Shown: one piece after another, positions 1 through 6,799 of the stretch
How the letters are laid out: the number at the start of each line of letters is the position of its first letter
How positions within the stretch are numbered: the stretch's first letter is position 1
DNA from: Acidobacteriota bacterium
GTDB taxonomy: Bacteria > Acidobacteriota > UBA6911 > RPQK01 > JADFOI01
NCBI GenBank assembly: GCA_029942065.1
Contig: JAPYTY010000074.1
Span: 1 to 8,867, forward strand
Direction of reading: 5' to 3'
DNA: 8,867 bases
The notes under the pieces: model-generated
Seen by the model: the letters and a program-made list of their open reading frames with translations, nothing else
Told to the model about the DNA's origin: nothing
Database searches by the model: none
Program-made: the position numbers and the translations under genes

Positions 1-714
1 GAGGAGGGCGACGATGACAAAGGGAAGAGCTAGGACCATCCAGTCAATGAAACTGACCTCCACGTTGTTTTCGGCAAGGAACCTGACAGCAATGGCATTG
101 GGGGGACTGCCCACAATGGTACCAATCCCACCAATCGTGGCCGCATAAGCCACGGCCAGCAAACAGCTCTTGGCAAAACGCGAGGTGTCCGAGAACAGTT
201 GGTTTTCTCTCAGGACCACCATACAGATAGGGATCATGATAGCGGCAGCCGCGGTGTTGGACATCCACAGGGAGAGAAATGCGGTCACCGACATCATTCC
301 CAGCAAAAACATGTAGGGATTGGAACCCACCCGCCGTAGCAGGGAACGAGCCAGGAAGGAGTCCAGGCCATGCTTTTGCATTCCTCTTGCCAGAATGAAT
401 CCCCCCAGAAAAAGGACAATAACCGGATCAAAGTAGGGTGCAAATATCTCCTGGGGTCCGAATCCGGCGACTACAATTAGCAGGAACGACGTGATAAGGG
501 AGGTGATGTAAAGAGGAATCACCTCGGACACCCACAAAACTACGGCTACAACAAGCACTGCCAGTACCGTTCGCTGGAGGGGTTCCAGAGTTCCGCCGAT
601 CCAGTTAACGCAGTAGGCGAGCAGCAGGGCAATCAGGAAATAGGTTGCCCTTTTTTGGGCACTGATCGGGTGGGTGACCCCTTGACGGCCGATTTCTGGT
701 TCTAGAATATTCAC
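1..714 (-). CDS. DASS/SLC13-family anion (di-/tricarboxylate or sulfate) symporter, N-terminal part, cut by window edge
   Basis: A polytopic inner-membrane protein, probably a Na+-coupled importer of an anion such as a C4-dicarboxylate or sulfate; the sequence does not decide the substrate. The 238 visible codons run off the left edge, and the family is usually 450-600 residues. Seen directly: hydrophobic segments near residues 24-40, 48-83, 98-110, 134-150 and 181-201; the family's SNT substrate/Na+ site at Ser152-Asn153-Thr154, followed by an Ala-rich stretch; and a GSPPN loop at 202-206, matching the GTPPN-type loop after the first repeat. The start is GTG at 714 because an in-frame TAG lies directly before it and no ATG occurs until the third membrane region. 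No Shine-Dalgarno sequence precedes it, and a possible -10 box lies only about 10 bases upstream. The second SNT motif, needed for a complete protein, would lie outside the window. Confidence 0.88.
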   Translation of the reverse strand, partial: MNILEPEIGRQGVTHPISAQKRATYFLIALLLAYCVNWIGGTLEPLQRTVLAVLVVAVVLWVSEVIPLYITSLITSFLLIVVAGFGPQEIFAPYFDPVIVLFLGGFILARGMQKHGLDSFLARSLLRRVGSNPYMFLLGMMSVTAFLSLWMSNTAAAAIMIPICMVVLRENQLFSDTSRFAKSCLLAVAYAATIGGIGTIVGSPPNAIAVRFLAENNVEVSFIDWMVLALPFVIVALL

Positions 715-723
715 CTAGCGCTT

Positions 724-752
724 ATTGTACTGATTAACGTCACCCTTCAAAA
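724..752 (-). promoter_or_regulatory. Candidate sigma70-type promoter for the SLC13 transporter
   Basis: On the minus strand a TACAAT hexamer (plus 724-729, 5/6 match to TATAAT) stands 17 bases after a poor -35 (TTTTGA, plus 747-752) or 15 bases after TTGAAG (plus 745-750). Transcription from it would start around 716-718, only two to four bases before the GTG codon at 714. The message would then be nearly leaderless, in agreement with the missing Shine-Dalgarno sequence. The -35 is weak, so this is tentative. Confidence 0.35.
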
Positions 753-794
753 CGGCATTTGGGTGATCGGAGGGGGAGAACTGCCAGGACCCGG

Positions 795-829
795 AAAAAT
801 AGGCTAACCCGGACAGGGGTTTATCCGGG
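795..829 (-). terminator. Possible weak terminator after the lytic transglycosylase gene
   Basis: Read on the minus strand, CCCGGA (plus 824-829) pairs with TCCGGG (plus 808-813) across a 10-base loop. One A-U and one G-U pair can extend the stem. A run of five T (plus 795-799) follows, but eight bases after the core stem, which is farther than usual. It sits about 20 bases past the stop codon of the lytic transglycosylase gene, the right place for a terminator, but the geometry is imperfect. Confidence 0.4.
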
Positions 830-847
830 CTGGTCTGTCGAGGGTCA

Positions 848-1639
848 TTATTCTTTGAGTGTGGCGGTAGATGCTTGCATGGCATACGGCCCGCTCGCGC
901 TCAGGAGGTCGCGTTTGTTGAGCAGCGCGGCCTCATAAACCTTTTTGGCATAGCCGTTTTGCGGAGATTCACCGTAGGTCAAAAGCTTGTCCACGGTTCC
1001 ACTCCCCCGGTTCCAAGCGTAAAGGGTCAAAGCCAGGTTGCCCCGGTACTTTTTCAGCAGGTAATGGAAGTGTTGAAAGGCAAAGGAGATATTGGTCTCC
1101 GGGTGGTGCAACTCCGCGGCCGTGACCTCCCCGTATTGCTGTGCTGTGCTGACCCAGATCTGGGTGAGCCCGCGGGCCTTCCCTCCATCTCCTATGGCAC
1201 CGGAGTTTCCATGGGATTCAGCGTGAATCAGGGAGAGCATGATGTAGGTCATAAACTCGGGAGTTCCCAACAGGCGCCATTCCGGCCCGGCATCGTCCAT
1301 GAATTGGCGGGAATAATGGTCCACCAGGGTCACAATTCCTGGACCGATTGAAAACTCAATGGCCAGGTCATTGATGTGGGTGAGCTGGCCTGCTTTGGCA
1401 TTGAGGGTGATATTTTGGTTGGTGAGAGCCTGATTGCTGGCACTGACCTTCTCATTTTCCTGAAGCAGGCCAACTACCCTTTGATCAAGCCGCTCGACCT
1501 GGTAAACCATCGAAAGAAAACCGGCCACAAGGGCCAGAATGACGACGACGGTCAATCCATTAAGAGAAGACGTTTTGGGCCTGTATGGCTTCCTTTCAAG
1601 GAAGGAAAAGAAGCTCTTGAAGCTTTCCTTGAGATTCAT
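848..1639 (-). CDS. Membrane-anchored SLT-family lytic transglycosylase with coiled coil
   Basis: A 263-residue peptidoglycan lytic transglycosylase, expected to cleave the MurNAc-GlcNAc glycosidic bond in the periplasm. Seen: a basic N-terminus (1-26), one membrane segment at about 27-46 (signal anchor, C-terminus outside), a polar Gln/Asn/Leu-rich probable coiled coil at about 47-90, then the SLT domain at about 120-240. The domain has the usual signatures: catalytic Glu141 in the HAES motif, a GLTQ motif at 157-160 (GLMQ in many relatives), and AWNRG at 208-212 in place of the AYNAG motif. The start at 1639 is chosen over a 32-codon longer ATG reading (1735) because AGGAGGA lies six bases upstream of it and the membrane anchor follows directly. 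The TM-plus-coiled-coil layout recalls FtsL/FtsB-like divisome anchors; that link is inference. It ends 133 bp before the transporter start. Confidence 0.88.
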   Translation of the reverse strand: MNLKESFKSFFSFLERKPYRPKTSSLNGLTVVVILALVAGFLSMVYQVERLDQRVVGLLQENEKVSASNQALTNQNITLNAKAGQLTHINDLAIEFSIGPGIVTLVDHYSRQFMDDAGPEWRLLGTPEFMTYIMLSLIHAESHGNSGAIGDGGKARGLTQIWVSTAQQYGEVTAAELHHPETNISFAFQHFHYLLKKYRGNLALTLYAWNRGSGTVDKLLTYGESPQNGYAKKVYEAALLNKRDLLSASGPYAMQASTATLKE

Positions 1640-1645
1640 GGTAAT

Positions 1646-1652
1646 TCCTCCT
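1646..1652 (-). promoter_or_regulatory. Ribosome binding site that fixes the lytic transglycosylase start
   Basis: AGGAGGA on the minus strand, with a six-base spacer to the ATG at 1639. This near-perfect Shine-Dalgarno sequence is the reason the longer upstream start at 1735 is rejected. Confidence 0.85.
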
Positions 1653-1916
1653 CGTCTTTGTTGTGGGTCTTTTTTGATCGGGCTCTTGAACCTAAACCGC
1701 AGAGTTTGCAGATTCCTTATCCTGTGTATCCTCATTCAGTAACCGCCTGAAGCTGCCGCTTTGTGGTTGGGATAAAGGAACTGAAAAAGAGGGCGGTGTT
1801 GTGATCCTGTTTTAAAGAGCCCTTAGGACCTCATGTGTAATCATAACAGCCTTATCATATCAAGGGACTCTGTCATGTCGCCGCTAGAATCGACTAACCT
1901 ATTGACATATCTACGT

Positions 1917-4610
1917 TTATTCTTTATCTCCAAGACTCAGAAGATTGGCCAGGATACGATAGGCCCCAGGCACGCCAGCCGGTAACTGCCTCCAGAGACC
2001 GAGACCCACGTAGATCCAGCGCCCCGTGCCATATCGCGCTTCTACCAGGGAACCCAGTTTGACGCCTGAATTGTTCTGGAAGGGATCTGCGGTCGAAATC
2101 AGATCTCGATATTGGGCGTCTTTTTGGCCCAAAAAATAGAGGCCTCGTTCCTGGACCCATCCCTGCCAATCACGACCGGAGACCTCGTTGGGAGTGAAGA
2201 AAACCGGATGGGTCGGATCCAGGATGACGATGGGAGCATTTTCGTCAGTTACCCGGCCGCGGCCCACTTGAGCGGGAAACGGGGCATAGAGACTATCCGC
2301 CATTTGGCGACTCCCATCGGGCCCTTCCACGGTTTGGTTGAACTCGAATTTATTGTACTGAACGATTAACGTTCCACCTTCCTTGACCCAGTCGAGCAGT
2401 CGATAATTGTAGTTCTTTAGATCTTCTCGATTCAGATAGGCTCGAACTCCGGTCACAATCACGTCGTAGGTTTCGAGATCGCCGAAAGCCAGGTGATCGT
2501 GGGTCAGAAAGGTGAAATCCTGTCCCAGTTGGCGAAGCGCCTCAGGCACCCTGTCTCCGACGCCCATAATGTAGCCGATTGTTAACTCCGGTTTAATCTC
2601 GACCTCCACGATTTTGATCGTCAGTAGGGAAGGGTGGTAAAGCAGTCGTCGTTGAATGTGGTGGTAGTCGATGGTCTGGAAACCCTGCTGGTAGGTGTCT
2701 CCTTCAAGTATTGCCAAGGCCTGGATCTGGAATTCTCCCTCTGAAAGGGTATTAGATGTCGTGACAAGGAACTTTCTGGTAACCGACTGGTCTTGATGAG
2801 TAAATTCGAGATTGACCTCTTCGGGGACCGCTGTCCATCCCGGCGGCGTGTCCAGGCGAAGAACTCCGGAAGCGGCACTGGGACCACCACTATAAAGCGC
2901 CGTGACCCTTACTTCATGACCTTTCTGGGCCCGATTAATGGGAATCACGCTGATCTCGGGGGAGACCCTCAAGGACAACCTGGGGACCACCATCAGTTCA
3001 TGGCGCTGTTCGCCTCCCACCCAGGGACCGGGGTAGCGATGCTGGGCAGGAGTTTGGATAGAACTTTCGATGCCGCTACTTCGATAGTGAAGCGTGACGA
3101 TGACGGACGGAGGACTCCAGGGAAGGCCGGCATCCTCGGGTTTGAGAAGACGGTAGCGGCCGGAGGAGGTCTCTCGAGTCCAGTAGGGACGAGTCAAATC
3201 AGCCTTTTCCGAAACGGTGACTTTGATGTGATGATGAACTACCTGATGAGCTGGAATTTCCGTAGGAATCGGGTCGACTGCCTGGGTGGACCAGCCGGCT
3301 GGAATCTGGATGTCGATGGAACGAATGGGAACCGAATCAGGACCGCCGTTGGCAAGGGTCACGACCAGCTCGAACTCCTGTCCTGATACCACGGTGCCGT
3401 CGTCCACCAGCGCTTCGATCGAAAGCTGGTGGGCCAGTCGAAGTGCCCGGACAAAGTCCTCTTCCTTGTGATCCAGCATGAAAAGGATTTGAAATTTTTC
3501 CGCTTCATCCAGTCCGCTGGTTTCAATCCGGTTCTGTAAATCTCGAACCTGCTTGAGGCCCTTGGCCAAAAAAGGAGCCGTGAGGCCAGGAGAGGCAGGA
3601 TGATAAGCAGAGGTCGCCTCCTCAATATACCGCTCGATGGTAGCCAACTCGGCGTGAAGGAAGGGAACCGTCTCGGAGGGGTTAGCGGCATAGCCTTCAA
3701 TCGCGAACAGGCTGGTATCAATGCCGTCATAAAGATCGGTCTCCGGCCCATGGACCACAACGGCCGTGTCCACCAGTTTCCAGGGGGACGCGTTTTCACG
3801 GGGCAGCGGGATCAACTGCTGCATCCCCTGGCAGCGGTGAAAGGCACGCTCTTCCATCCCCACCTCAAAATAGGTTTTTCCCATTAGCGGATCGAAGCGT
3901 CCAGTCTGCATGATGACCGCCGATTGTTCCTCACTGGGTTCGCCCCGAGCCGGACGCTGGTAAATCTTCTTGGCCTGCCAGGGGTGCAAACCCTGAGCCA
4001 GGTGTTCAGGAAAGCGGGTAGGATCGGCCGCGGCACGAAACGCTTCGGCCGCGATCCGGGCAGAGGCCTGATGGTGTTGCCCACCGCCTGAGCCGGTTTG
4101 TGCGAGGGTGGTGATGATCTCGGGACGAAAAGTTCGAATGACGCGAACGACATCTCCCAAGACCTCTTCCTTATCCCACTTCTGGAAGGTTTCCTCGACG
4201 CTGAACGAATACCCGAAATCATGAGCGCGAGAGAAGAATTGCTGGGTCCGGTCGTAACGATGCATGGACATGAGTTCTTCGGTGCGAAGAGTTCCCAGGG
4301 CTTCGAACAATTCCGGGCCAATCTCATTTTGACCTCCACTCCCTCGAGTCAAAGTCAGCAAACCCGTACGAAAGCCCCGCCCCCGGCTTAGCATCACCAG
4401 CAGGGAGTTATCTTCGTCATCGGGATGGGCAGTGATCTGCAGAAAGTTTCCGGTTACGGGTAGATTTCTAAGCGCAAAGGCTAAACCCAGTGATCCCTCG
4501 TCATAGGCCAGGGGAGGCAACTGGCCAGAGGCTTGCGTCAGCCAAAACGAAAAACTCCCGACTATCAGAAGAGGGAAAAAGGGGAGTGTGGTGAAGAGGG
4601 TGCGTTTCAT
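1917..4610 (-). CDS. Large exported PIG-L/LmbE-family deacetylase-like protein with beta-sandwich and C-terminal domains
   Basis: An 897-residue protein, third gene of the bsh operon. Seen: a probable signal peptide (basic start, hydrophobic core about 8-25, small residues ASG at 27-29); an LmbE/PIG-L domain at about 50-260 with the zinc motif AHPDDE at 61-66 and a second His pair at 179-180 (GQHHQ) where the family has its third metal ligand; a helical linker at about 315-400; two stretches resembling NEW3/CARDB-type beta-sandwich domains (about 398-470 and 548-670, each with an AGW/PGW turn); and a C-terminal alpha/beta domain at about 675-890 that looks like a glutamine-amidotransferase fold without an evident catalytic Cys. 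The family normally hydrolyses N-acetyl groups on GlcNAc-type sugars; the substrate here is unknown. Its start lies two bases after the bshA stop with only a weak, distant GAGG, so translational coupling is likely. Such long forms are, to my knowledge, common in Acidobacteriota and Bacteroidota. The signal peptide argues against a role in cytosolic bacillithiol synthesis itself. Confidence 0.85.
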   Translation of the reverse strand: MKRTLFTTLPFFPLLIVGSFSFWLTQASGQLPPLAYDEGSLGLAFALRNLPVTGNFLQITAHPDDEDNSLLVMLSRGRGFRTGLLTLTRGSGGQNEIGPELFEALGTLRTEELMSMHRYDRTQQFFSRAHDFGYSFSVEETFQKWDKEEVLGDVVRVIRTFRPEIITTLAQTGSGGGQHHQASARIAAEAFRAAADPTRFPEHLAQGLHPWQAKKIYQRPARGEPSEEQSAVIMQTGRFDPLMGKTYFEVGMEERAFHRCQGMQQLIPLPRENASPWKLVDTAVVVHGPETDLYDGIDTSLFAIEGYAANPSETVPFLHAELATIERYIEEATSAYHPASPGLTAPFLAKGLKQVRDLQNRIETSGLDEAEKFQILFMLDHKEEDFVRALRLAHQLSIEALVDDGTVVSGQEFELVVTLANGGPDSVPIRSIDIQIPAGWSTQAVDPIPTEIPAHQVVHHHIKVTVSEKADLTRPYWTRETSSGRYRLLKPEDAGLPWSPPSVIVTLHYRSSGIESSIQTPAQHRYPGPWVGGEQRHELMVVPRLSLRVSPEISVIPINRAQKGHEVRVTALYSGGPSAASGVLRLDTPPGWTAVPEEVNLEFTHQDQSVTRKFLVTTSNTLSEGEFQIQALAILEGDTYQQGFQTIDYHHIQRRLLYHPSLLTIKIVEVEIKPELTIGYIMGVGDRVPEALRQLGQDFTFLTHDHLAFGDLETYDVIVTGVRAYLNREDLKNYNYRLLDWVKEGGTLIVQYNKFEFNQTVEGPDGSRQMADSLYAPFPAQVGRGRVTDENAPIVILDPTHPVFFTPNEVSGRDWQGWVQERGLYFLGQKDAQYRDLISTADPFQNNSGVKLGSLVEARYGTGRWIYVGLGLWRQLPAGVPGAYRILANLLSLGDKE

Positions 4611-4612
4611 GG

Positions 4613-5743
4613 TTAAGCTAACCTCTGTTCCAGGATTTCCTGGTAGTAGGCTTCGTATTGGGGAATCATCTTCTGGCTGTCAAAGCAATGAAGCACTCTT
4701 TCTCTGGCATTTTTCTGAAAGGAGGCATATAAATCGGGGGATTCGAGCAGTTCAAGGGACTTGGTAGCCATTTCTTCGATTTCGCCTATAGGAAGCAGAA
4801 AACCCGTTTCTCCGTGGATAACAACCTCAGGCAGGCCTCCCACATTGGTTCCAATAACCGGGATGCCAAAGGATTGCGCTTCAAGAGCGACCAGACCGAA
4901 ACTCTCCTGCTCACTGGGCAGAATAAACAGGTCCGCACAGCTCAAAAGTTCTTCCATATAGTCTTGCTCTCCCAGGAATACGACCTGGTCGGAGAGCTTC
5001 AACTCTGTGACCCTTTGTTGAATGAGCATCCGGTCCGGCCCCTCCCCGACTAAAAGTAGTTTGGCGGGAATGCGCTCCTGGATCTTGGCAAAGATTTGGA
5101 CCACATCTTCAACCCTCTTGACCGAACGGAAGTTCGAGGCATGCATGACGACCTTCTCTCCCTGCGGTGCAAAGTGCCCTTTGGCGCAGTCATTGGAGGT
5201 GTGGCTGTAACGAAGGGCGTCGACAAAATTATGGATCACGCGGATCTCACGGTCGATATTGAATTCCTGGAGGGTGCGCTGCTGAAGGTAGTGTGAAACA
5301 GCTGTGATGCCGTCCGATTCCTCAATATTGAATTTGACCGCTTGATAGAACGATTTATCGTTGCCCACCAGAGTAATATCGGTGCCATGAAGAGTGGTGA
5401 TGGTTTTGAGCTGATGTGAACGAAGCATCTTTTTGGCGAGGTAGGCGCTGGCAGCATGGGGGACCGCGTAGTGGGCATGGATGAGGTCCAATCCGTATTC
5501 CCGGGCCACCTCGACCAGCTTGGTTGCCAGAGCCAGGGCGTAGGGCGGGTATTTGAAAAGCGGATAGGAGGCCACCTCGACTTCGTGGATAAAGACATTC
5601 TGGTGGAAGGATCCCAGACGGAAAGGAGTGGCGTAGCTCACGATGTGGATTTCATGACCACTCTTGGCCAGGCCCAACGCCAGTTCAGATGCGATCACTC
5701 CACTTCCACCATGAGTGGGATAACAGACGATGCCGATCTTCAT
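4613..5743 (-). CDS. bshA: N-acetyl-alpha-D-glucosaminyl L-malate synthase BshA
   Basis: A GT4-family retaining glycosyltransferase of 376 residues that makes GlcNAc-malate from UDP-GlcNAc and L-malate, the first step of bacillithiol synthesis in the cytoplasm. Seen: KIGIVCYPTHGGSG at the N-terminus with the GGSG donor-binding turn (12-15), HAHYA at 89-93, HGTD at 119-122, SNFRSVKR at 203-210, GEGP at 233-236 and the EX7E nucleotide-sugar motif (Glu280...Glu288). The length agrees with the Bacillus enzyme, about 377 residues. An ATG at 5776 would add 11 residues, but the start at 5743 fits the family N-terminus and overlaps the bshB1 stop as ATGA, the usual sign of translational coupling. It lies between the other two operon genes. 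BshC, needed to finish the thiol, is not in the window. Confidence 0.95.
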   Translation of the reverse strand: MKIGIVCYPTHGGSGVIASELALGLAKSGHEIHIVSYATPFRLGSFHQNVFIHEVEVASYPLFKYPPYALALATKLVEVAREYGLDLIHAHYAVPHAASAYLAKKMLRSHQLKTITTLHGTDITLVGNDKSFYQAVKFNIEESDGITAVSHYLQQRTLQEFNIDREIRVIHNFVDALRYSHTSNDCAKGHFAPQGEKVVMHASNFRSVKRVEDVVQIFAKIQERIPAKLLLVGEGPDRMLIQQRVTELKLSDQVVFLGEQDYMEELLSCADLFILPSEQESFGLVALEAQSFGIPVIGTNVGGLPEVVIHGETGFLLPIGEIEEMATKSLELLESPDLYASFQKNARERVLHCFDSQKMIPQYEAYYQEILEQRLA

Positions 5744-6498
5744 CCTCTGGCCCCGAGAGGTAGGGTGTTGACGCATTCCGGGCCGAAAAATTCTATTGGA
5801 TCATCCACCCGAAGAGTCTCACGCACCAGAAAGGCCTCTCCGTAGGCCACACCGATCGAAGAGCCATAGCGTTTCGCCCGGGTCACGATGTTTTCCAGGA
5901 ATTCCGGTTGGCTAATCAGGGTTTCCTGCCGGCCGTAGTTCTCCTTATCCAGGTGGTGAAATTGAGATCGGTAGGCTCGAATCGCTTCCATTTTGCGCGG
6001 GTGGCACTCCGTCACATCCACCACAAAAGAAGGCTCAAATTCAAACCAGCATGGGTAGTAGACCACCCTGCGCGGACGATGTGCTTCCTGTTCGGTGGCG
6101 ATTTTCGTCAAGCCGGCCAAAAAGGCGGCTTCCTGAACCAGGCGAGCGGTATGGTAATGATCCGGGTGTCGATCCTCCCAGTAGGGAGCCAGGATTATCT
6201 TGGGGCGAAGGTCGCGAATGATTCGGATGATTTCAATTTTGCTTTTCCGGTCGGAAGTGACATCCCCATCGGGCATGTCCAGGATCCGATGATAAGAAAG
6301 ACCCAGGATTTCGGCTGCCTGTTCGAACTCCTTGCTTCGAATATCAGGGGTACCCCGAGTGCCAAGTTCGCCCCGGGTCAGAGCAGCAATGCCAGTTGAA
6401 TATCCCTTGAGGCCGAGTTTGATCAAGGTTCCCGAACAAAAGAGTTCCACGTCGTCCGGGTGGGGGCCAAATGCAAGTAAATCAAGCTCCATCGCCAT
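5740..6498 (-). CDS. bshB1: Bacillithiol biosynthesis deacetylase BshB1
   Basis: A 252-residue zinc-dependent LmbE/PIG-L hydrolase expected to remove the acetyl group from GlcNAc-malate, giving GlcN-malate, the second step of bacillithiol synthesis. Seen: GPHPDD at 11-16, giving zinc ligands His13 and Asp16 and the likely general base Asp15; the second motif HPDH at 111-114, with His114 as third ligand; a conserved TRGE at 41-44; and DMPDG at 74-78. There is no signal peptide, so it is cytosolic, unlike the long relative two genes downstream. It is the first gene of the operon and overlaps bshA by four bases. The start is ATG 6498, with another ATG two codons in (6492). The only ribosome-binding sequence in reach is GGTGAA, which belongs to a dispersed repeat. 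Some BshB-like enzymes also act on S-conjugates; I cannot exclude that here. Confidence 0.93.
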   Translation of the reverse strand: MAMELDLLAFGPHPDDVELFCSGTLIKLGLKGYSTGIAALTRGELGTRGTPDIRSKEFEQAAEILGLSYHRILDMPDGDVTSDRKSKIEIIRIIRDLRPKIILAPYWEDRHPDHYHTARLVQEAAFLAGLTKIATEQEAHRPRRVVYYPCWFEFEPSFVVDVTECHPRKMEAIRAYRSQFHHLDKENYGRQETLISQPEFLENIVTRAKRYGSSIGVAYGEAFLVRETLRVDDPIEFFGPECVNTLPLGARG

Positions 6499-6503
6499 CA
6501 GAT

Positions 6504-6509
6504 TTCACC
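6504..6509 (-). promoter_or_regulatory. Likely ribosome binding site of bshB1, lying inside a repeat copy
   Basis: On the minus strand GGTGAA stands five bases before the ATG of bshB1. It is a partial Shine-Dalgarno match and is the complement of the TTCACC that opens repeat copy 1. No better candidate lies upstream. Confidence 0.5.
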
Positions 6510-6519
6510 ACAAAGACAC
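6504..6519 (+). repeat. Dispersed repeat, copy 1 (short)
   Basis: TTCACCACAAAGACAC, the shortest of four same-direction copies in this intergenic region, broken off before the second ACAAAG unit. It begins six bases from the bshB1 start codon. Confidence 0.8.
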
Positions 6520-6545
6520 CGTCTGGTGCAATGGGTCTCCCGGTC

Positions 6546-6568
6546 TTCACCACAAAGGCACAAAGAAG
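6546..6568 (+). repeat. Dispersed repeat, copy 2
   Basis: Begins TTCACCACAAAGGCAC and ends ACAAAGAAG. It is a longer copy than copy 1, in the same orientation, and 27 bases after it. The CACAAAG unit occurs twice. Confidence 0.85.
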
Positions 6569-6571
6569 ATG

Positions 6572-6601
6572 TCACCACAGAGACACAAAGACACAGAGAA
6601 G
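6572..6601 (+). repeat. Dispersed repeat, copy 3 (longest)
   Basis: Begins TCACCACAGAGACAC, continues ACAAAGACAC and ends ACAGAGAAG, so it holds one more ACAxAG unit than copy 2. It follows copy 2 by only three bases, giving a near-tandem pair. Sequences of the CACCACAGAGACACAGAG type are, from memory, recurrent in many environmental bacterial genomes. Confidence 0.85.
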
Positions 6602-6612
6602 ACCAATTCTTT

Positions 6613-6686
6613 CAGGGCGGGACGCCCTGGCACAGGCTCCTGTCGTTACTTCGGAGCGAGACCGTAAGGGTGCACTGAGTGCGCCC
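6613..6686. other. Hairpin-rich segment between repeat copies 3 and 4
   Basis: Three inverted repeats in 74 bases. First, CAGGGCG (6613-6619) pairs with CGCCCTG (6623-6629) around GGA. Second, ACAGG (6632-6636) pairs with CCTGT (6639-6643) around CT. Third, GGGTGCAC (6668-6675) pairs with GTGCGCCC (6679-6686) around TGA, with one G-T pair. There is no coding potential and no T-run beside any stem, so these are not ordinary terminators. They could be a REP/MITE-like dispersed unit or structure in the 5' leader of the bsh operon. Confidence 0.55.
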
Positions 6687-6705
6687 ACCGCACGATCGCG
6701 CAGAC

Positions 6706-6730
6706 TTCACCACAAAGCCACAAAGAAAAA
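6706..6730 (+). repeat. Dispersed repeat, copy 4
   Basis: Begins TTCACCACAAAGCCAC and ends ACAAAGAAAAA, in the same orientation as the other three. With copy 3 it brackets the hairpin-rich segment. The following bases to 6799 hold two perfect 10-bp palindromes, ACTCCGGAGT at 6750-6759 and GAGGCGCCTC at 6764-6773, and no gene. Confidence 0.85.
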
Positions 6731-6799
6731 CTCAGAATTCAGGATGAAGACTCCGGAGTGTGGGAGGCGCCTCAGTTCGCTGATTCCGGAGAGTGACAC

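Noticed and set aside
875..1351. Plus-strand open frame of 158 codons
   Set aside because: It lies antisense within the lytic transglycosylase gene, whose SLT motifs and ribosome binding site are clear; the product has no recognisable features.
1902..1930. Consensus -35 TTGACA with a 17-base spacer on the plus strand, pointing into the PIG-L gene
   Set aside because: The partner -10 is TATCTC, only three matches, and no plus-strand gene follows. An antisense promoter is possible but the support is too thin.
2793..3386. Plus-strand open frame of 197 codons inside the large PIG-L gene
   Set aside because: Antisense shadow of a gene with consistent domain structure on the minus strand; no ribosome binding site or recognisable motif.
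5744..5776. Longer N-terminus for bshA from ATG 5776
   Set aside because: It would add 11 residues not seen in the family and a 37-base overlap with bshB1, while ATG 5743 gives the conserved KIGIVCYP start and the ATGA overlap.
6504..6730. Four direct repeats considered as a CRISPR array
   Set aside because: Copies differ in length, spacing varies from 3 to 104 bases, the repeats are simple purine-rich units without a leader, and no cas gene is near.
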